This document shows positions 1 through 8,375 of a DNA stretch of 39,015 nt, piece after piece. Under the pieces are notes generated by a model. The model did no database searches, had not been told where the DNA came from, and saw only the letters and a list, made by a program, of their open reading frames with translations. The stretch lies in NCBI RefSeq assembly GCF_001431625.1, contig NZ_LLXT01000118.1, positions 1-39,015 on the forward strand. Reading direction: 5' to 3'. This DNA is from Stenotrophomonas geniculata ATCC 19374 = JCM 13324. Lineage in GTDB: Bacteria > Pseudomonadota > Gammaproteobacteria > Xanthomonadales > Xanthomonadaceae. Position numbers and translations under genes: made by a program. Position 1 is the first letter of the stretch, and every line of letters starts with the position of its first letter.

Positions 1-80
1 ACCCACTCCATGACCTGCTCTACGCTGCCAACCGCAACGCGTTCCCCTATGCTCCAACGTACGACCACCGGACGCTCCGC

Positions 81-929
81 ATGCCGCCCCTGCTGAAGAT
101 TCGCTCCGAGCGCGGGCAGATGTCGGCCATCGAGCGACGCATCGCCGACTTCATCCTCGACAACGCCCACCTGCTGCGCGACTACTCGTCCCAGCAGCTG
201 GCCAGCGCGTTGGGCATCAGCCAGTCCAGCGTGGTGAAGTTCAGCCAGAAGCTCGGCTTCAAGGGCTACCCGGACCTGAAGTACTCGATCGGCCAGGACG
301 TGGCTCGCGCCGGTGCCGATCCACAACAGGCCCCCAGCGAACCCGACAGCGGCGATGACTACCTGCGCCTGGGCGACGCCCTGCGCCGCAGCAAGGCGCA
401 GGCCGAAGAGGAAACCCGCCAGGCCAACCCACGCGAGGAAATCGAGCGCATCGTGCAGCTGCTCGACGGCGCACCGAAGCTGTTCGTCCATGGCCTGGGT
501 GACGATGGCCTGTTCGCCCGCGAGTTCGCCATGCGGCTGTCACTGCTCGGCCTGCTGGTAGTGCCGCATACCGACCCGATCCTGATGCTGGCCAATCTGT
601 CGGCCGCACGCCCGGGCGATGCGCTGCTGATGTTCTCCGAGTTCGGCAACCTGCCCCAGCTTTCGCAGCTGTCACGGCAGTTCCAGGACATGGGTGGCAA
701 GGTGATTTCCATCACCCGCCACACCGCCAACCCGCTGCGCGCGCATGCTGATGCTGCGCTGGTGGTGTGTGCGCACGATCGCACGCCGCAGGTCGCGCAG
801 CTGCTGTACCGTAGCGCCATGCATGCCCTGCTCGATTTCCTGTTCGTGCTGCTCTGCCACACCAATCCGGACCGCCAGCAGCAGCTTGCGGTGAACCTGG
901 AGCGGATCGACCACCTGCTGGATTCCTGA
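81..929 (+). CDS. MurR/RpiR-family transcriptional regulator (HTH + SIS domain)
   Basis: 282 aa, the usual length for RpiR regulators. Residues about 1-77 form the N-terminal HTH_6 domain, with the recognition-helix region ASALGISQSSVVKFSQKLGF. Residues about 125-250 form a SIS sugar-phosphate-binding domain (FVHGLGDDGLFAREFAMRL, then a Rossmann-like segment with GGKVISITRH). Such proteins bind DNA and sense a phosphosugar; MurR senses MurNAc-6-phosphate. Only a weak GGA lies 8 nt before the ATG. The canonical SIS S-x-S/T-G-x-T loop reads MFSEFGNLPQL, so ligand contacts may differ. It is the first gene of an operon with a transpeptidase-fold protein and a permease, so it probably controls them. 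The effector cannot be told from sequence. Confidence 0.85.
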   Translation: MPPLLKIRSERGQMSAIERRIADFILDNAHLLRDYSSQQLASALGISQSSVVKFSQKLGFKGYPDLKYSIGQDVARAGADPQQAPSEPDSGDDYLRLGDALRRSKAQAEEETRQANPREEIERIVQLLDGAPKLFVHGLGDDGLFAREFAMRLSLLGLLVVPHTDPILMLANLSAARPGDALLMFSEFGNLPQLSQLSRQFQDMGGKVISITRHTANPLRAHADAALVVCAHDRTPQVAQLLYRSAMHALLDFLFVLLCHTNPDRQQQLAVNLERIDHLLDS

Positions 930-944
930 CCGGAGCACCTGTTG

Positions 945-1706
945 ATGAAATCGCTGGTTCGCCTCGCTACCGCTGCGCTGCTGCTTGCTGCGGCGGTGTC
1001 CGTCCACGCCGCGCCGCTGGATGGTGCGCGCCAGCTGATCGTGGTCACCAGCGAAAGCTGGGACAGCACCCAAGGCCAGTTGCAGGCCTATGTGCGCGAT
1101 GGCAAGGGCTGGCATGCGCATGGACAGGCGTTCCCGGTGGCGCTCGGCCGCACCGGCAGTGCCTGGGGCCTGGGCCTGCACCCGGCGCAGGCCGACGGCC
1201 CGCAGAAGCAGGAAGGCGATGGCCGCAGCCCTGCGGGCGTGTTCGCGCTCGGCAGTGCGTTCGGCTATGCCGTCACTCGTGCCGGCACCGCGATGCCCTA
1301 CCAGCCGATGCTGGACAGCAGCTACTGCATGGACGTACCCGGTTCACCGTTCTACAACCGCATCGTCGATGAGAAGAAGGTCGGCAGTGCAGCGGTCAAG
1401 GGCTCCACCGAGCCCATGCGGCTGGACCTGCACAACAAGGGCGATGTGCGTTACCAGGAAGGCTTCGTGATCGCCCACAACCCGGACAACCAGCCCGGCA
1501 AGGGCAGCTGCATCTTCGCCCACCTGTGGCGCCAGCCCGGCGAGGCCACAGCCGGCTGCACCGCCATGCCGCAGGCGCGCATGCAGGCCCTGCTGAACTG
1601 GTTGCGGCCGCAGGATGCGCCGCGCTTCGTGCTGCTGCCGCGTGCCGAGTACACGCGCCTGCAGGCCCAGTGGCAACTGCCCGCACTGAGCGGAGACGCC
1701 CGTTGA
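945..1706 (+). CDS. Secreted L,D-transpeptidase (YkuD-fold) family protein
   Basis: 253 aa from the ATG at 945; a TTG three bases upstream is in frame, but the GGAG at 932-935 fits the ATG better. Residues 1-23 are a Sec signal peptide ending AVSVHA-A. The C-terminal half carries the catalytic signature of the L,D-transpeptidase family: a conserved His in CIFAHLWRQPG and, ten residues on, TAGCTAM with the presumed nucleophilic Cys. This divergent branch is typical of periplasmic proteins that cross-link or trim peptidoglycan, although activity has rarely been shown for it. It starts 16 nt after the regulator and overlaps the permease start by 4 nt, so the three genes are one transcript. Confidence 0.8.
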   Translation: MKSLVRLATAALLLAAAVSVHAAPLDGARQLIVVTSESWDSTQGQLQAYVRDGKGWHAHGQAFPVALGRTGSAWGLGLHPAQADGPQKQEGDGRSPAGVFALGSAFGYAVTRAGTAMPYQPMLDSSYCMDVPGSPFYNRIVDEKKVGSAAVKGSTEPMRLDLHNKGDVRYQEGFVIAHNPDNQPGKGSCIFAHLWRQPGEATAGCTAMPQARMQALLNWLRPQDAPRFVLLPRAEYTRLQAQWQLPALSGDAR

Positions 1707-3004
1707 GCGCGCAGGACGAACCGCAGCTGCAGCGCGCGGTCAGCCGCTGGCAGATCGTCGGCCTGTCGATCAACGATGTGATCGGCAGCGGCATCTACCT
1801 GCTGCCGGCCGCCACCGTCGCCCTGCTCGGTCCCTTCAGCCTGTGGGGCGTGGTCGCCGCCGGCATCGTGGTCGCGCTGCTGGTGCTGTGCTACGCGCAG
1901 GCCGCCAGCTACTTCGATGAACCCGGTGGCAGCTACCTGTATGCACGCGAGGCGTTCGGGCGATTCGCCGGGTTCGAGATCGGCTGGATGATCTGGTTGA
2001 CCCGCATCAGTTCGGCGGCCGCACTGAGTAATGCACTGGCCGATGCGGTCGCGCGCTTCTGGCCGTGGGCGGGCGCCGGCATGGGTCGCATCGCGGTGAT
2101 CGTGGTGTCGCTGGGCTTCCTCACCGGCGTCAACATCATCGGCGTGCGCTCGGCCGCGCGTACCGGCGTGGTACTGGTGATCGGCAAGATGCTGCCGCTG
2201 CTGTTGTTCGTGGCCATCGGCGCGTTCTACATCGATCCGCAACTTGCGTTCTCCGGCCAGCGCCCGGACCCGCATGACCTGCAGCGCATGGGCGAAGCCG
2301 CGCTCCTGTTGCTGTACGCCTACGCGGGCTTCGAGAACATCCCGGCCGCGGCCGGCGAGTACCGCAATCCGCGCCGCGACATTCCTTTCGCGCTGATCAC
2401 CATGATCATCACCGTCACCGTCATCTACGGCGCGGTGCAGGTGGTGGCGCAGGGCACGCTGGCCGGCCTGTCCAGCTCGGCCACGCCGCTGGCCGATGCC
2501 GCCGCCGGCTTCGGTGGCGAAGCGCTTGCGCTGATCCTGACGGTCGGCGCCACCATCTCCATCCTCGGCACCAACAGCAACACGATGATGATGGGCCCGC
2601 GCTTCCTGTTCGCGCTGGCCCGCGATGGCTACGGGCCGAAGATCCTGGCGCAGGTGCACCCACGCTTCCACACCCCGGCCGCCTCGATCCTCTGCCAGGG
2701 CCTGATCGCGCTCGGCCTGGCCCTGTCCGGTTCGTTCGTGCAGCTGGCCCTGCTGTCGATGACCACGCGCTTGTTCGCCTACATCGGCACTGCCGCTGCG
2801 GTGCTGGTGCTGGCCAAGCGCTACGCCGACCGGCCAGGTGCGCTGAAGCTGCCGGGTGGCCCGCTTATTCCGGTGCTGGCGCTGCTGCTGTGCCTGGCGC
2901 TGTTCGCCAGTGCCAGCTGGCAGAACATCGCCGCGGCGCTGGTGGCGTTTGCCATCGGCGCGGTGATCTACAAGCTGCCGCGCAAGGATGCCGACGCCGG
3001 GTGA
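1703..3004 (+). CDS. APC-superfamily amino acid permease
   Basis: 433 aa inner-membrane transporter with about 12 hydrophobic segments. I place the start at TTG 1703, inside the 4-nt overlap TTGA with the preceding stop, because GGAGA at 1692-1696 sits correctly before it and the protein then begins MSAQDEPQLQRAVSRWQIVG. Longer open frame upstream is only read-through of the transpeptidase gene in another frame. The first helix has the APC signature INDVIGSGIYLLPA, and a central segment reads YAYAGFENIPAAAGEYRNP, another hallmark of the family. It probably imports an amino acid or small peptide-derived compound by proton symport. Substrate is unknown. Context with an RpiR regulator and a peptidoglycan enzyme suggests wall-derived amino acids. 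Confidence 0.85.
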   Translation: MSAQDEPQLQRAVSRWQIVGLSINDVIGSGIYLLPAATVALLGPFSLWGVVAAGIVVALLVLCYAQAASYFDEPGGSYLYAREAFGRFAGFEIGWMIWLTRISSAAALSNALADAVARFWPWAGAGMGRIAVIVVSLGFLTGVNIIGVRSAARTGVVLVIGKMLPLLLFVAIGAFYIDPQLAFSGQRPDPHDLQRMGEAALLLLYAYAGFENIPAAAGEYRNPRRDIPFALITMIITVTVIYGAVQVVAQGTLAGLSSSATPLADAAAGFGGEALALILTVGATISILGTNSNTMMMGPRFLFALARDGYGPKILAQVHPRFHTPAASILCQGLIALGLALSGSFVQLALLSMTTRLFAYIGTAAAVLVLAKRYADRPGALKLPGGPLIPVLALLLCLALFASASWQNIAAALVAFAIGAVIYKLPRKDADAG

Positions 3005-3114
3005 TCGGTAACGCCGCGGCATGCCCGGCGGATTGATCTGGTTATCACGCTGCCGGACCGGGCCGTTAACCGCCACGCAGGCACGATCAGGCTTCGTCCA
3101 CAACGGAGCCTTCC

Positions 3115-3438
3115 ATGACCGAGTACCAGATCCCCGGCCGCGTACCGGACGACAGCACCCCGCGCGATGCGGTCAGCAACTACTGGCGCGAGCGCTACAC
3201 GGCCGAGCCGTACTACGACGACCAGTTGTTCTTCGAGGACTACGAGCCTGCCTACCGTATCGGACATGCGGCTCGCGCACAGGACATGATCCGCGCCTAC
3301 GAACAGGTCGAAGCCGAGCTGGAATCGCGCTGGGCCAATGAACGTGGCCGCAGCCGGCTGGAATGGGCGCAGGCGCGCGGTGCCGTTCGCCGTGGCTGGG
3401 AGGATGCACAGCTGGCGGATCCGCGGTTGAAGCGATAA
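3115..3438 (+). CDS. Small conserved hypothetical protein with YWRE...FEDYEPAYR motif
   Basis: 107 aa, acidic and aromatic-rich, no signal peptide or membrane segment. GGAG at 3105-3108 lies 6 nt before the ATG. Two blocks stand out: [20 protein letters not shown] running into DYEPAYRIG near residues 22-50, and [19 protein letters not shown] near the C-terminus. From memory, this arrangement (a Trp-Arg start block, a Tyr-rich centre and a closing LxWxxAxxAVRxxW) recurs in small soluble proteins of beta- and gammaproteobacteria, often near stress genes, with no established function. It stands alone, followed by SMAG repeats. Confidence 0.75.
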   Translation: MTEYQIPGRVPDDSTPRDAVSNYWRERYTAEPYYDDQLFFEDYEPAYRIGHAARAQDMIRAYEQVEAELESRWANERGRSRLEWAQARGAVRRGWEDAQLADPRLKR

Positions 3439-3450
3439 CGCCAGGCTTTT

Positions 3451-3535
3451 GTAGAGCCGAGCCCACGCTCGGCTCTCGCACCACGTCTGTAGAGTCGAGC
3501 CATGCTCGACTGAGCCGAGCATGGCTCGGCTCTAC
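3451..3535. repeat. SMAG (REP) repeats: one single and one inverted pair
   Basis: The single copy at 3451-3476 reads GTAGAGCCGAGCCCACGCTC then GGCT. The inverted pair spans 3489-3511 and 3512-3535 and ends CTAC. Each copy is a GTAG-headed imperfect hairpin, matching the SMAG elements known from S. maltophilia. They sit between convergent genes (3438 and 3546) and may act as transcript-end hairpins. Confidence 0.9.
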
Positions 3536-3545
3536 ACCGGATCGA

Positions 3546-4001
3546 TCACTCCTGTTCCGGCAGCGGCGGCACGACCGCGCTGCGCTTGCTCTCACCGCCA
3601 CCGGCGGCGATCAGGTCGCGGGTGTTCTTCTGCACCGCCACCGCACCGAACAGCGACAGCGCGTAGGCCATGCCATAGAAGCCCTTCTCGCTCGATGCCA
3701 GGGTGGCATTCCACAGGCCGACCAGCAGCAGCATCAGCGCCGACAGCAGCGCGAACCAGCACAACGCGTAGTACAAACCACTCACCGGAATACCCTCGAC
3801 GCGGTCACGCACACTCTTCTGCAGCGACACCGCCGCGAACAGGCCGAACAGCAGCAGGGTCAGGTAGTAGCCCTTCTCGTTGAGCGCCATCGTGGCGGCG
3901 TTGAACAGGCCGATCAGGTAGGCCGCCGCGCCCAGCAACAGGGCCACCCACGAGGCGGCGATGAAGGCGGTGGACGGCTTGTGGGGCATGGCAGTGTTCA
4001 T
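3546..4001 (-). CDS. YiaA/YiaB-family inner membrane protein
   Basis: 151 aa. The start at 4001 gives [18 protein letters not shown], with AAGGA upstream. Four transmembrane helices are arranged as two repeats of the YiaAB two-helix domain: the first repeat contains [15 protein letters not shown] and [20 protein letters not shown]; the second has [20 protein letters not shown] and [16 protein letters not shown]. The EKGYY/EKGFY loop between helices marks the family. Function is unknown; E. coli homologues are small inner-membrane proteins. The C-terminus is a short polar tail. It is divergent from the sugar dehydrogenase gene. Confidence 0.85.
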   Translation of the reverse strand: MNTAMPHKPSTAFIAASWVALLLGAAAYLIGLFNAATMALNEKGYYLTLLLFGLFAAVSLQKSVRDRVEGIPVSGLYYALCWFALLSALMLLLVGLWNATLASSEKGFYGMAYALSLFGAVAVQKNTRDLIAAGGGESKRSAVVPPLPEQE

Positions 4002-4121
4002 TGCAGATCCTTGCAGGCAGTCGGGCACGCGTTGCCCGGGCGTGCCCACCCTAGACGATCCCGCCGCCGTCGCACAGGGGGGCGCAGGACCTTCGGGCCA
4101 CGACGGTCACCGCTCCAGTGG

Positions 4122-4127
4122 TATACA
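4122..4127 (+). promoter_or_regulatory. Possible -10 element of the sugar dehydrogenase gene
   Basis: TATACA stands out in GC-rich sequence 42 nt before the ATG at 4170. No convincing -35 hexamer lies 16-18 nt upstream, so this is tentative. Confidence 0.3.
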
Positions 4128-4169
4128 AGGGACAGCCCGGCCATCCGCATCCCCGCCCTGGAGATACCC

Positions 4170-5339
4170 ATGACCCGCATGCCCCTGCTGCTCGCCCTCG
4201 GCCTGATGCCGATCCTGGCCACCTCCGCCTGCAATGCCGCCGACCCCGGCGCCAACGGCGCCCAGACCAGCGCGCCCGCAGCCTCCTCCGCCGCCGACCA
4301 GCGCCCGTTCACCGCCACCGAAGTCAGCCGTTTTGACCAGCCGTGGGCGATGACCTTCCTGCCCGACGGCAGCCTGCTGGTCACCGAGAAGCGCGGCAAG
4401 CTGCAGCACCTGGATCTGGCCAGCGGCCAGAAGCACGAGATCACCGGCGTTCCGAAGGTCGCCTACGGTGGCCAGGGCGGTTTCGGCGACATCATCCTGC
4501 ATCCCGATTTCGCCCGTAATCACGTTGTGTACCTCAGCTACGCCGAGGAAGGCACGCTGGACACCCGCGGTGCTGCCGTGGCCCGTGCCACGCTGGCGCT
4601 GGACGCCAACGGCGCCGGTCAGCTCAAGGACCTGAAGGTGATCTGGCGGCAGAGCCCCAAGGTCAGCGGTGAGGGCCACTACGGCCACCGCCTCGCTTTC
4701 GGCCCGGACGGCAAGCTGTGGATCAGCTCCAGCGAGCGGCAGAAGTTCGATCCGGCCCAGGACATGGGCGGCAACCTCGGCAAGATCATCCGCCTCAACG
4801 ATGACGGCAGCCTGCCGGCCGACAACCCGTTCGCCTCGCAGGGCGGCGTGGCCGCGCAGGTGTGGTCGCTGGGCCACCGCAACATCCTCGGCATGGCCTT
4901 CGACGCCAACGGCAAGCTGTGGGCACACGAGATGGGCCCGGCCGGCGGCGACGAACTGAACCTGATCGTGCGCGGCGCCAACTACGGTTACCCGATCGTC
5001 TCCAACGGCGACCATTACGACGGCCGACCGATTCCTGACCACGACACGCGTCCGGAATTCGCCGCCCCGAAGGTGACCTGGACGCCGGTGATCTCGCCGG
5101 CCGGCTTCGTGATCTACAGCGGCAGCCTGTTCCCGCAGTGGAAGGGCAGCGGCTTCATCGGTGGGCTGTCGTCGACCTCGCTGGTGCGTGTGGCGTTCGA
5201 CGGCGACAGCGCGCGCGAGGCCGAACGCTTCAACATGGGCGAGCGCATCCGCGAAGTGGAACAGGGTCCGGATGGCGCGCTGTGGCTGCTGGAAGATGGC
5301 AGCAAGGCGCGCCTGTTGAAGCTGACGCCGAAGGCCTGA
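4170..5339 (+). CDS. Soluble PQQ-dependent aldose sugar dehydrogenase (YliI/GSDH type)
   Basis: 389 aa from the ATG at 4170, chosen because GGAG at 4159-4162 precedes it and a signal peptide follows ([21 protein letters not shown]). The Cys after ATSA could make it a lipoprotein, but the lipobox is weak. The rest is a six-bladed beta-propeller of the glucose/sorbosone dehydrogenase family: [20 protein letters not shown] in blade one, [20 protein letters not shown] around the PQQ/Ca2+ site, and [17 protein letters not shown]. Members oxidise aldoses in the periplasm with PQQ and pass electrons to soluble acceptors. Open frame upstream to 3363 in this frame is not coding. The gene is followed by a shared terminator with the convergent lipoprotein gene. 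Confidence 0.88.
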   Translation: MTRMPLLLALGLMPILATSACNAADPGANGAQTSAPAASSAADQRPFTATEVSRFDQPWAMTFLPDGSLLVTEKRGKLQHLDLASGQKHEITGVPKVAYGGQGGFGDIILHPDFARNHVVYLSYAEEGTLDTRGAAVARATLALDANGAGQLKDLKVIWRQSPKVSGEGHYGHRLAFGPDGKLWISSSERQKFDPAQDMGGNLGKIIRLNDDGSLPADNPFASQGGVAAQVWSLGHRNILGMAFDANGKLWAHEMGPAGGDELNLIVRGANYGYPIVSNGDHYDGRPIPDHDTRPEFAAPKVTWTPVISPAGFVIYSGSLFPQWKGSGFIGGLSSTSLVRVAFDGDSAREAERFNMGERIREVEQGPDGALWLLEDGSKARLLKLTPKA

Positions 5340-5356
5340 TCGGCACCTTTTCCCGG

Positions 5357-5381
5357 AACGGCCCCGCATGCGGGGCCGTTT
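5357..5381. terminator. Bidirectional intrinsic terminator
   Basis: Hairpin AACGGCCCCGC-ATG-CGGGGCCGTT followed by T-rich sequence, between the convergent sugar dehydrogenase (ends 5339) and lipoprotein (ends 5386) genes; A and T tracts on both sides suit both directions. Confidence 0.8.
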
Positions 5382-5385
5382 CCGT

Positions 5386-5928
5386 TTACTGGATGGTGAT
5401 GACCTTCACCTCGGTCTTCGTGCAGGCCTGGTCCAGGCACTGCCCGTTCAACCACACCTGTCCATCGCCAATCATCACGCCCTGCTGGTTGACGAAGACC
5501 TTGCCGAAGTCCTGTTCGGACACCGCCTTGACCACCGCCGGGGTGATGATCTTCTCGTAGTTGCGCTGGAACTCACCGGGGCCGGTGATCTTCTTTCCGC
5601 CGCTGATGTTCAACGGGAAGTGCACTTCCTCGACCACGGCAGCACGATCTCCGCCGACCACCGCGGTCTTGAACGCGTTGAACACCTTTTCGTACTGCGC
5701 CGCATCGCCAAGCAGCGACTCGATGCGCGCGCGTGCGTCTTCGGCGGGCGCTTCCGCTTCGGACGCGGCCGGTGCGGCGGCGGTGGGCTCAGCGGGGGGT
5801 GCCGCAGGCGTCGCTGCAGCACTGGCCTCCATCGGCGGCGGAGCATCCGCCGCAGGCTCGGCCGGCGGCGCCGGCTGCGAACAGGCGGCCAGCAACAGGG
5901 CGGGAATCAGACAGGCCATCCGGCGCAT
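5386..5928 (-). CDS. Putative lipoprotein of unknown function
   Basis: 180 aa from the ATG at 5928 (an ATG at 5919 is also possible). The N-terminus MRRMACLIPALLLAAC is a lipoprotein signal with lipobox LAAC. A long Ala/Pro/Glu-rich linker (residues about 18-62) leads to a folded C-terminal domain of about 115 residues that begins DARARIESLLGDAAQYEKVF. That domain resembles NTF2-like/SnoaL-type small folds in length and pattern (FKTAVVGGDRAAVVEEVHFP), but I cannot name a family. Two Cys near the end (GQCLDQACTK) could form a disulfide. Open frame further upstream runs into SMAG repeats and is not coding. Confidence 0.7.
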   Translation of the reverse strand: MRRMACLIPALLLAACSQPAPPAEPAADAPPPMEASAAATPAAPPAEPTAAAPAASEAEAPAEDARARIESLLGDAAQYEKVFNAFKTAVVGGDRAAVVEEVHFPLNISGGKKITGPGEFQRNYEKIITPAVVKAVSEQDFGKVFVNQQGVMIGDGQVWLNGQCLDQACTKTEVKVITIQ

Positions 5929-5960
5929 GCGCGCGCTCCATCGAAACAGGGAACCCGATG

Positions 5961-6062
5961 GTAGCGCCGGGCCACGCCCGGCGTGTTCGTGCAACGTGAG
6001 CACAGCAACACCGGGCGTGGCCCGGCGCTACCGCTTGCCGTAGATCCACGCCATGCGTGGAT
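5961..6062. repeat. SMAG (REP) repeats: inverted pair plus a single copy
   Basis: Inverted pair 5961-5983 (GTAGCGCCGGGCCACGCCCG then GCG) and 6009-6031 (its complement ending CTAC), then a third, different copy at 6040-6062 (GTAGATCCACGCCATGCGTG then GAT). The third ends 10 nt from the stop codon of the beta-glucosidase gene and may cap its mRNA. The pair lies just upstream of the lipoprotein gene start. Confidence 0.88.
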
Positions 6063-6072
6063 GAGGGCGCAA

Positions 6073-8247
6073 TCAGCCCTTCAGCAGCTCGAACTGCACC
6101 GCTTCACCGGCCGCCGACGAGGCGCATACCCACACGTCGAACACGCCCGGCTCGGCGCGCAGCACGCCGTCGCGGCCGGTGAACGACAGCTGCTCGCGGG
6201 TGAGGGTGAACAGCACCTCGGTCGACTCGCCCGGCTGCAGTGCCACCTTGCGGAAGTCCTTCAACTCACGCACAGGACGCACGCGGCTGGCCACGCGGTC
6301 ATGGATGTACAACTGCACCACTTCCTCGCCGGCCACATCACCGCTGTTGGTCAGCGTGGTGGTGATGGTCAGGGTGTCGTCCCAGCCCAACTGCGCCGCG
6401 CTGAGCTGCGGCACGCCGTAGGCGAAGCTGGTGTAGCCGATGCCATGGCCGAACGGGTACAGCGGTTCGTTCGGAATCTCGCGCCAACGGGCCTTGAACT
6501 CCGACATGGTCGGCAGTTCCGGGCGGCCGGTGCGCGGGTGGTTGTAGAAGTACGGCTGCTGGCCGGATACCTGCGGGAAGCTGACCGGCAGGCGGCCGGA
6601 CGGACTGTAGTCGCCGAACAGCACATCGGCCACGGCATGGCCGGTCTGCGTACCCAGGTACCAGGTCACCGCCACCGCCTGTGCATTGCGCACCGCGCCC
6701 TGCAGCGCCAGCGCGCGGCCATTGCGCAGCAGCACCACCAGCGGCTTGCCGGTCATCGCCACGGCCTCGGCCAGCGCCTGCTGGGCCGGCGGCAGGGTGA
6801 TCTCCACGCGCGACTGCGCTTCACCGCTGTAGCGCTGCGGTTCGCCCAGCGCCAGCACCACCACGTCGGCGCGCAGAGCGGCAGCCACGGCTGCTTCGGT
6901 GCCGCCCGGAATGGCAGTTTCCAGTTCGCAGCCCGGCACGATTTCCAGCAGCGCTTCGTCACCGATGGCGGCACGGACGCCGGTTTCCAGATCCACGTAG
7001 CGCTGCTTGTCACCGAACAGCGTCCAGCAGCCTTCAATGTTCTCGCGGTCCTGCACGAACGGGCCGATAAGCGCGATCTTCTGCCCGGTCTTCTGCAGCG
7101 GCAGCACGTTGTCGCGGTTGTTCAGCAGCACGATCGAACGGCGCGCGGCGTCGCGCGACAGTTCGTCATGCGCGGCGAGGTGCGAGGTATCCGCTTCGCG
7201 CGCCGGGTCCAGCGAACGGTACGGGTCGTCGAACAGGCCGATGGTTTCCTTCAGCCACAGGATGCGGCGCACGCCCTCATCCAGCACCGCCATTGGCACC
7301 TCGCCGCTCTCGACCAGGCCCGGCAGGTGCTCGGCGTAGAAGCCGCTCTGCATGCTCAGGTCCAGGCCGGCGGTGAATGCCTTGGCGGTGGCATCGCGAT
7401 CATCGGCAGCATAGCCGTGCGCGACCAGTTCCATGTCGGCGGTGTAATCAGAGATCACCACGCCCGGGAACTTCCATTCGCCGCGCAGGATGTCGGTCAG
7501 CAGTTCGGCATTGGCGCTGGCCGGCACGCCGTTGATGTCGTTGAACGAGGACATCACGGTGATCGCGCCGGCGTCGAAGGCGGCCTTGAACGGCGGCAGG
7601 TGCACGTCGCGCAGGGTCTGCGGCGAGATGTCCACCATGTTGTATTCCATGCCGGCCATCACCGCGCCATAGGCGGCGAAGTGCTTCGGCGTGGCCAGCA
7701 GCGAATCGGCGGCGCGCAGGTCGCTGCCCTGGAAGCCGCGCACGCGGGCGGCGGCGAACGCACAGCCCAGCACCACGTCCTCACCGGCACCTTCGGCGCC
7801 ACGGCCCCAGCGCTGGTCGCGGGCGATGTCCACGGCCGGGGCATAGGTCCAGTGCAGGCCGGCAGCGGTGGCTTCGATGGCGGTGGCGCGCGCGGTGCGC
7901 TCGGCCAGCTCCGGTTCGAAGCTGGCGGCCTCGCCCAGCGGGATCGGGAACACGGTTCGCATGCCGTGGATGACGTCGGCAGCCAGGATCACCGGGATGC
8001 CCAGGCGGCTCTCCTCGGTGGCGACCTGCTGGATGCGGCGGCCCAGTTCGGCGCCGACACCATTGAAGAGGGACCCGACCTTGCCCTCGCGCACCTGCTG
8101 CAGCACCTGGTCGGCATTGCGCACGTTGGCTTCCGGGTTCACGTCCGGGGCGAACGGGCGGACCATGTCTGCGAAGACACCCAGCTGGCCGACCTTTTCC
8201 TCGACGGTCATCTGGGCAATGAGGGATTCGATGCGATCGGAGGCCAC
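6073..8247 (-). CDS. bglX: Periplasmic-type beta-glucosidase, glycoside hydrolase family 3
   Basis: 724 aa with a GTG start at 8247; AAGGA six bases upstream supports it. Domains: GH3 N-terminal (about 15-330) beginning IAQMTVEEKVGQLGVF, with the catalytic-Asp segment VVISDYTADMEL; GH3 C-terminal (about 370-590) with IVLLNNRDNVLPL; and a fibronectin III-like end with EEVVQLYIHDRV. It hydrolyses beta-linked glucosides and cello-oligosaccharides. Unlike E. coli BglX (765 aa) it has no signal peptide from this start, so it may act in the cytoplasm. A LacI-type palindrome lies directly upstream, suggesting sugar-responsive control. The long antisense open frame over this gene is a GC artefact. 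Confidence 0.9.
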   Translation of the reverse strand: MASDRIESLIAQMTVEEKVGQLGVFADMVRPFAPDVNPEANVRNADQVLQQVREGKVGSLFNGVGAELGRRIQQVATEESRLGIPVILAADVIHGMRTVFPIPLGEAASFEPELAERTARATAIEATAAGLHWTYAPAVDIARDQRWGRGAEGAGEDVVLGCAFAAARVRGFQGSDLRAADSLLATPKHFAAYGAVMAGMEYNMVDISPQTLRDVHLPPFKAAFDAGAITVMSSFNDINGVPASANAELLTDILRGEWKFPGVVISDYTADMELVAHGYAADDRDATAKAFTAGLDLSMQSGFYAEHLPGLVESGEVPMAVLDEGVRRILWLKETIGLFDDPYRSLDPAREADTSHLAAHDELSRDAARRSIVLLNNRDNVLPLQKTGQKIALIGPFVQDRENIEGCWTLFGDKQRYVDLETGVRAAIGDEALLEIVPGCELETAIPGGTEAAVAAALRADVVVLALGEPQRYSGEAQSRVEITLPPAQQALAEAVAMTGKPLVVLLRNGRALALQGAVRNAQAVAVTWYLGTQTGHAVADVLFGDYSPSGRLPVSFPQVSGQQPYFYNHPRTGRPELPTMSEFKARWREIPNEPLYPFGHGIGYTSFAYGVPQLSAAQLGWDDTLTITTTLTNSGDVAGEEVVQLYIHDRVASRVRPVRELKDFRKVALQPGESTEVLFTLTREQLSFTGRDGVLRAEPGVFDVWVCASSAAGEAVQFELLKG

Positions 8248-8260
8248 CGGCAGTCCTTGA

Positions 8261-8274
8261 TGAAAACGTTTACA
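8261..8274 (-). promoter_or_regulatory. LacI-family-like operator upstream of bglX
   Basis: TGAAAACGTTTACA is a near-perfect dyad centred on the CG step (12 of 14 positions symmetric), the form typical of LacI-family operators. It ends 13 nt before the GTG start, just upstream of the ribosome binding site. No LacI-type gene is present in the window. Confidence 0.5.
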
Positions 8275-8375
8275 AGCCCGGCATTCTAGCGATCCCGAGC
8301 CGTTTGGCGAGAGGTTTCTTCATTCAGTTTCAGCCACCAGCGGGGACCGTATGGACCCGCCGGAGGCACCGCAGC

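Noticed and set aside
1526..1702. Longer N-terminus of the APC permease
   Set aside because: This stretch codes for the transpeptidase-fold protein in another frame; the TTG at 1703 has a good ribosome binding site.
3521..3883. Short frames starting MARLY near 3500
   Set aside because: ATG and first codons come from SMAG repeats; no further protein-like features.
3363..4169. Large N-terminal extension of the sugar dehydrogenase
   Set aside because: It crosses SMAG repeats and the divergent YiaA/YiaB gene; the start at 4170 gives a signal peptide and ribosome binding site.
5983..8289. 768-codon open frame antisense to bglX
   Set aside because: High GC gives long antisense frames; the translation is rich in His, Gln, Arg and Gly with no recognisable domain, while the minus strand encodes a complete GH3 enzyme.
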